Notes under the pieces: generated by a model
The model's input: the letters and a program-made list of their open reading frames with translations, nothing else
Database searches by the model: none
Told to the model about the DNA's origin: nothing
Translations under genes and position numbers: made by a program
NCBI RefSeq assembly: GCF_019209935.1
Contig: NZ_JAHUTN010000003.1
Location: forward strand, 124,001-188,000
Reading direction: 5' to 3'
From: Corynebacterium sp. TAE3-ERU16
GTDB lineage: Bacteria > Actinomycetota > Actinomycetes > Mycobacteriales > Mycobacteriaceae
Length of the DNA: 64,000 nt
Shown: positions 60,183 to 64,000 of the stretch, piece by piece
How the letters are laid out: every line of letters starts with the position of its first letter
Numbering within the stretch: position 1 is the stretch's first letter

Positions 60183-60214
60183 TCCGCAATGCGCACGTCT
60201 GTCCGCTATGCGAA
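60183..60214. promoter_or_regulatory. Direct repeats upstream of the phenol hydroxylase operon, candidate AraC-type site
   Basis: TCCGCAATGCGCA (60183-60195) and TCCGCTATGCGAA (60202-60214) are direct repeats matching in ten of 13 positions, with a 19-base period, about two helical turns. A third, looser copy, TCCGCATTTATGC, lies at 60124-60136. The 143-base interval separates the divergent reductase and AraC-type genes. Tandem repeats of this spacing are what AraC-family activators usually bind. Confidence 0.6.
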
Positions 60215-60233
60215 TACATGAGAGAGGTGGGCG

Positions 60234-61172
60234 ATGCGGAACCACCACGGCCGCGATCACATCAAGAGGATCTCCCGCGAGGTGTGCGATCGATACTTTC
60301 CCCATGATCTGATCGTCCGTTCGCCGGTACTGACCGAGAACAGCCGCCTGGCGGGGCGAACCTTCAACGCGGTCACGCTGATCGGGCTGAAATGGGGAGC
60401 CGCGGTCCGGATCGACACCGCACACCCCGGGGGATACGCGCTGAACATTCCACTTCGCGGAACATTGACCGCATACCACCGGGGCGGAATTCTGCGGAGC
60501 GGGACGAATCAGGGAATCCTCTGCCCACCGGACACCGACATCTCTTTCCCGGACTGGGGCAGTGAGGTTTCCATGCTCGGTGTCCGAATCGACGAAGGAT
60601 ACCTCCACCACCAGGCCGAACTGGCCGGTATCCGCTGTCCCGAGACCCCGGTGACCGTGGACCTGGGAAGCGGGGTCGGTCGATCCTGGCGGGAGTTCAT
60701 CGGTACCCTTCTGCCCGAGAACACGGCTGACGGCCATCTCGGCCAGCATCCACTGGTGGCCAGGCATCTGTCGGCGACGATAGCTTCCGGTCTGGTCGCC
60801 GTACTCGCCGCGGCACCGGCGGATCCGCAGAAGAACACCTGCTCTGACCGTCGGATCATGACCGCAATCGACGCGCTGGAGTCAGACCCGGCGCGTCCGT
60901 GGACGATCGCCGAGATCGCCGCGACCGCGAATGTGAGCGTGCGCACGTTACAGAAACACTTCAAGGAGGCGACCGGGGTCAGCCCCACGGAATACCTCCG
61001 GAACCTCCGACTCGATCTTGTCAACGATGATCTCCACGCGACCAGTTGGGGCTCCGGGGTGACCGTCACCGACGTCGCGGTTTCATGGGGTTTCACCCAC
61101 ATGGGGAGATTCTCCGCCGCGTACCGGCGCCGTTTCGGGGAACCGCCGAGCGCCACCATCCGCAGTGGGTGA
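60234..61172 (+). CDS. AraC-family transcriptional regulator of the phenol genes
   Basis: A 312-residue protein with a C-terminal AraC double helix-turn-helix: PWTIAEIAATANVSVRTLQKHFKEATGVSPTEYLRNLRLDLV and VTDVAVSWGFTHMGRFSAAYRRRFGEPPSATIR (residues about 220-308). The N-terminal part resembles the cupin-like AraC_binding_2 ligand domain. The start ATG has GAGGTGGG upstream. It is divergent from the phenol hydroxylase operon, with direct repeats between them, and probably activates it in response to phenol. Confidence 0.87.
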   Translation: MRNHHGRDHIKRISREVCDRYFPHDLIVRSPVLTENSRLAGRTFNAVTLIGLKWGAAVRIDTAHPGGYALNIPLRGTLTAYHRGGILRSGTNQGILCPPDTDISFPDWGSEVSMLGVRIDEGYLHHQAELAGIRCPETPVTVDLGSGVGRSWREFIGTLLPENTADGHLGQHPLVARHLSATIASGLVAVLAAAPADPQKNTCSDRRIMTAIDALESDPARPWTIAEIAATANVSVRTLQKHFKEATGVSPTEYLRNLRLDLVNDDLHATSWGSGVTVTDVAVSWGFTHMGRFSAAYRRRFGEPPSATIRSG

Positions 61173-61191
61173 CGCCGACCCGGCGCCTGGG

Positions 61192-61977
61192 TCACGTCGA
61201 CGATGTCGCGACCCGGAGATCTGCCTCGATCCTCCCCGCGGCCTCGCGAAGATGAGGGAGCAGGTCCGAGGACAGCTGCGGGAGTGTGTACTGGGCGGTC
61301 TGCGTCGACGTGTTGATCGCGGCCACCACGGCACCGGTCGGGTCGTGAACCGGCACCGCCAACGACGTGAGCCCGATCTCCAGTTCCGAGGACACCACAG
61401 CGAAGTCACGCTTCCGTACGTCCCCGAGCTCCCGTTTCAGCTCCGCAGCGTCGCCGATGCTGTACCGGGTCAGGCGGGTGAAGTTCATTTCGGCGATGAG
61501 ATCGTCGAGTTCCTCTTCCCTCAGGCCTGCGAGAAGCACGCGTCCCATGGAAGTGAGATGCGCCGGAAACCGCGTTCCGATGCTGATGCCCACCGTCATG
61601 ATCCGACTCACCGCGACCCTCGACACATAGACGATATCGGCCCCGTCGAGGACCGCCATGGAGGCCGATTCCCCCGTCGTCGTCCGGAGCTGTTCCAGAT
61701 GGGGTTGCGCCACCGCGGTCAGTGGCTGGGTCGACAGATAGGAGTACCCGAGCTCGAGGCACTTCGGTGTCAGCCAGAACCGCGAACCATCGCCGTCGGC
61801 GTAGCCGAGATCCTTCAGCGTCAGGAGGAAGCGGCGCGCGGTCGCCCGGGTCAGCCCCGTGGCCCGGGCCACCTCGGACAGGGTCTGCCGGGAGGATTCC
61901 GTAGAGAAGCTGCACAGGACCTGCAGCCCCCGTGCCAGGGACTGGACATGGTCGGTGGATCGAGCGGATTCTGACAT
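61192..61977 (-). CDS. pcaR: IclR-family regulator of the 3-oxoadipate pathway (PcaR-like)
   Basis: A 261-residue regulator with an N-terminal winged helix (SLARGLQVLCSFSTESSRQTLSEVARATGLTRATARRFLLTL, residues about 12-55) and a C-terminal GAF-like effector domain (FPAHLTSMGRVLLAGL; SLAVPVHDPTGAVVAAINTS). The sequence is of the PcaR/PcaU/PobR branch, which bind 3-oxoadipate or protocatechuate. The ATG at 61977 has GAAGGA five bases upstream. It is convergent with the AraC-type gene. The pcaI-pcaD and catA promoter regions are likely targets. Confidence 0.85.
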   Translation of the reverse strand: MSESARSTDHVQSLARGLQVLCSFSTESSRQTLSEVARATGLTRATARRFLLTLKDLGYADGDGSRFWLTPKCLELGYSYLSTQPLTAVAQPHLEQLRTTTGESASMAVLDGADIVYVSRVAVSRIMTVGISIGTRFPAHLTSMGRVLLAGLREEELDDLIAEMNFTRLTRYSIGDAAELKRELGDVRKRDFAVVSSELEIGLTSLAVPVHDPTGAVVAAINTSTQTAQYTLPQLSSDLLPHLREAAGRIEADLRVATSST

Positions 61978-62104
61978 CGTGGTCCTTCGGCGGCTCGTCG
62001 CACCGCCGGGATCCGTTTCCCGGCTCCGACGGTGTCTTCGGTTGGTCTGAGTATAAATGGTGGTGGAATCCATCCGATCGACGGTCCGTACCCGGCGACA
62101 ACCG

Positions 62105-63241
62105 TCAGGCCATACCCGCGAGCCTCGCGCGGGCGACCACGTCGGCGATGACCCCGAGCACCCGGTCAACGTCGGATTCCGTGCTCGTGGAACCGAGTGT
62201 GAAACGCACGGCCCCGCGGGCGTCATGCTCACTGACCCCCATCGCGAGCAGCACGTCACTGGCCCTGTTGACTCCGGCGGAGCAGGCGGATCCCGTGGAG
62301 CAGGCGATCCCCGCGCTGTCGAGCAGCATGATCAGGCTGTCGCCTTCCGCACCGGGGAAGGACACGTGCAGGTGCCCCGGGAGCCGGTCGACGTCCGCGC
62401 CGTGGACCAGGACGTCGTCGACGCGGTCCAGGATCCCGGCCTGCAGCCGGTCGCGCAGTTCGGCGGTCCGGGTGGCGGCCCCGCTCAATTCGGAGACCGC
62501 CTCGGTGAGGGCCGCGGCGGTCGCCACGGCACCCGCCACGTCGGCGGTGCCGGGTCGGATGCCGCGTTCCTGTCCCCCGCCGAACAACACCGGTGCCGGC
62601 GCGGGTGAGCGTCTGGCGAGGAGCAGTCCCACCCCGCGTGGCCCGCCGAACTTGTGCGCCGCCGCGGCGAGCGTGGTCGCGCCGAGTGCGGCGAAGTTCA
62701 CGGGCAGATGTCCGACGACCTGGGTCGCGTCCACGTGCACCGGTGTCCCGGCGGCGGCTGCGCGGGCGCAGATCTCGGATACGGGCTGGATCGCGCCGGT
62801 CTCGTTGTTGGCCCACATGCACGTGGCCAGTGACGCCCGTGTGTCCAGGCGGGGGTCCGGGACGACCACGCCACCGGGCCCCACGGGAAGTAGGTCGAGA
62901 CCGGCACCCTCCCCGGCCAGTGCCTTGACCGTCTCCGCGACGGCCGGGTGTTCGATCGGGGTGGAGATGATCCTTCCCCGACCTCCGGCACGCCAGAGCC
63001 CCTGGACGGCGATGTTGCAGCTCTCGGTGCCTGACCCGGTGAAGATGACCTCGATCGGTTCACAGCCGAGGGCGTGGGCGATCCGTTCTCTGGCTTCCTC
63101 GAGGGCCGCCCGGGCGAGACGTCCGGAGGCGTACTGGCCGGCGGGGTTGAGCAGTCGCGCGGTATCCGCCCACGCGTCCACGGCGCACGGACGGATCGGG
63201 GCGGTCGCCGCATGGTCGAGGTAGTGCAGCGATTCCGGCAC
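62105..63241 (-). CDS. Cysteine desulfurase (NifS/IscS family)
   Basis: PLP enzyme that removes sulfur from cysteine for iron-sulfur clusters and thio-tRNA. 378 residues: YLDHAATAPIRP at the start, FTGSGTESCNIAVQG near residue 70, HVDATQVVGHLP, PLP lysine in AAAAHKFGGPRGVG near 195, RPGTADVAGAV and the active Cys in ACSTGSACSAGV near 325. The start is GTG at 63241, three bases after the etfA stop. It probably supplies MnmA. Confidence 0.92.
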   Translation of the reverse strand: MPESLHYLDHAATAPIRPCAVDAWADTARLLNPAGQYASGRLARAALEEARERIAHALGCEPIEVIFTGSGTESCNIAVQGLWRAGGRGRIISTPIEHPAVAETVKALAGEGAGLDLLPVGPGGVVVPDPRLDTRASLATCMWANNETGAIQPVSEICARAAAAGTPVHVDATQVVGHLPVNFAALGATTLAAAAHKFGGPRGVGLLLARRSPAPAPVLFGGGQERGIRPGTADVAGAVATAAALTEAVSELSGAATRTAELRDRLQAGILDRVDDVLVHGADVDRLPGHLHVSFPGAEGDSLIMLLDSAGIACSTGSACSAGVNRASDVLLAMGVSEHDARGAVRFTLGSTSTESDVDRVLGVIADVVARARLAGMA

Positions 63242-63244
63242 GGA

Positions 63245-64000
63245 TCAACCCCGCCTGCGGCGCGTGATCTCCTCGGTGAGCGCCGGAGCGATGCTGAACA
63301 GGTCCCCCACGACGCCGAGGTCTGCGATCTCGAACAGGGGCGCGTCCTCGTCGTTGTTGACGACGACGATGGTCCTGGAGGTCTGCATGCCGGCCTTGTG
63401 CTGGATGGCGCCGGAGATGCCGAGACCGATGTAGAGCTCCGGTGCGACGGACACACCGGTCTGGCCGATCTGGTACTGACCGCCGTACCAGTCGTGGTCG
63501 ATGGCGTCACGGGTGGCGCCGACGGCTCCGCCGAGCGCGTCGGCGAGGGGTTCGACGATGTCGGTGAAGCCTTCGGCGGACCCGACACCGCGTCCACCGG
63601 CGACGACGATCTTCGCCTGCGCGAGGGCGGGCCGCTCGCCGCGTTCGGCGGGGATGAATCCGGTGACACGGACGTCCTTCTCCCCTGCGCCGGGCAGTTC
63701 GAGGGTCACTAGTTCACCGGCACCGGGACGGGGTTCCGCGTCGACGGCTCCGGCGCGCACGGCGTAGATGGGGCACTCGCCGCCGACTGCGGCCGTGACG
63801 GAGACCGTGTCACCGAAGATGGACTGTTGCGCGGTCCGGTCGGCGTTGACCCCGACGACGTCGCACAGGACACCGGAGCCCAGGCGTACGGCGAGGCGGG
63901 CGGCGATCTCGTCTCCGGCGGGTGACGAGGGGACGAGGACCGGGGCGGGGTTCGAGGACGCGAGGATCGAGAGGGCGTCGACGGCGGGAAGGACGAGCCG
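63245..64000 (-). CDS. etfA: Electron transfer flavoprotein subunit alpha, C-terminal part (gene runs off the window)
   Basis: FAD-binding alpha subunit of electron transfer flavoprotein, which carries electrons from acyl-CoA dehydrogenases to the respiratory chain. The frame stays open to base 64000, giving about 251 residues of the C-terminal end; the true start lies outside. Visible: the ETF domain with SSPAGDEIAARLAVRLG, and the FAD signature GGRGVGSAEGFTDIVEPLADALGGAVGATR, YQIGQTGVSVAPELYIGLGISGAIQH and VNNDEDAPLFEIADLGVVGD. It precedes the cysteine desulfurase gene, as in other corynebacteria. Confidence 0.95.
   Translation of the reverse strand, partial: RLVLPAVDALSILASSNPAPVLVPSSPAGDEIAARLAVRLGSGVLCDVVGVNADRTAQQSIFGDTVSVTAAVGGECPIYAVRAGAVDAEPRPGAGELVTLELPGAGEKDVRVTGFIPAERGERPALAQAKIVVAGGRGVGSAEGFTDIVEPLADALGGAVGATRDAIDHDWYGGQYQIGQTGVSVAPELYIGLGISGAIQHKAGMQTSRTIVVVNNDEDAPLFEIADLGVVGDLFSIAPALTEEITRRRRG

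Overview
The window is high-GC actinobacterial chromosome and looks like Corynebacterium or a close relative. The main grounds are the order ilvC-ilvN-ilvB / MscCG-like channel / PH-domain protein / ilvD, a divergent lysG-lysE pair, a gatB, gatA-gatC, ACT protein, ligA, mnmA, cysteine desulfurase, etfA backbone, and an ilvB leader peptide that closely resembles the one I remember from C. glutamicum. No rRNA, tRNA, CRISPR array or prophage was recognised. The species cannot be named from the sequence alone.

Layout. 1-7622: branched-chain amino acid synthesis (ilvC partial, ilvN, ilvB with an attenuator, ilvD) enclosing a mechanosensitive channel and a PH-domain membrane protein. 8014-19000: DoxX-like protein, secreted HNH-type nuclease, lysG/lysE, aldo-keto reductase, Tat-exported family 8 polysaccharide lyase, YkvI-like membrane protein, gatB. 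19077-31537: a lower-GC siderophore island. It has a DtxR/IdeR-type box, a binding protein, two permeases and an ATPase, then diaminobutyrate aminotransferase, decarboxylase, N-hydroxylase, NIS synthetase, a glutamine-synthetase-like ligase and an MFS pump. An insertion-sequence remnant closes it at 31538-31808. 31809-41090: VanZ-like protein, pfkA, two MFS transporters with a MerR regulator, and a cobalamin riboswitch leading a BtuCDF-type ABC transporter. 41113-51361: gatA, gatC, ACT-domain protein, ligA, exonuclease, a tiny LuxR-type regulator, MetE-like protein, mnmA, lipoprotein. 51464-61977: a phenol/catechol catabolic cluster. 62105-64000: cysteine desulfurase and the 3-prime part of etfA.

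How the genes work together. The catabolic cluster encodes an unbroken route from phenol to central metabolism: the PheA1/PheA2 two-component monooxygenase makes catechol, CatA, CatB, CatC and PcaD convert it to 3-oxoadipate, and PcaIJ and PcaF release succinyl-CoA and acetyl-CoA. An AraC-type and an IclR-type regulator sit at its end. The siderophore island encodes a predicted 1,3-diaminopropane, N-hydroxylation and citrate-type condensation route with matching uptake and export. Two of its biosynthetic genes are interrupted as read here: an in-frame TGA in the aminotransferase, and a -1 frame change in the glutamine-synthetase-like ligase exactly at a GGGAAAT slippery heptamer. The uptake genes are intact.

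The most unusual parts are the siderophore locus (a glutamine-synthetase-like ligase beside one NIS synthetase, no visible acyltransferase, two lesions) and several regulatory sites that read cleanly: the ilvB leader peptide, a MerR promoter with a 19-bp spacer, and the B12 riboswitch. All functions are assigned from motifs and remembered family features; no database search was run.
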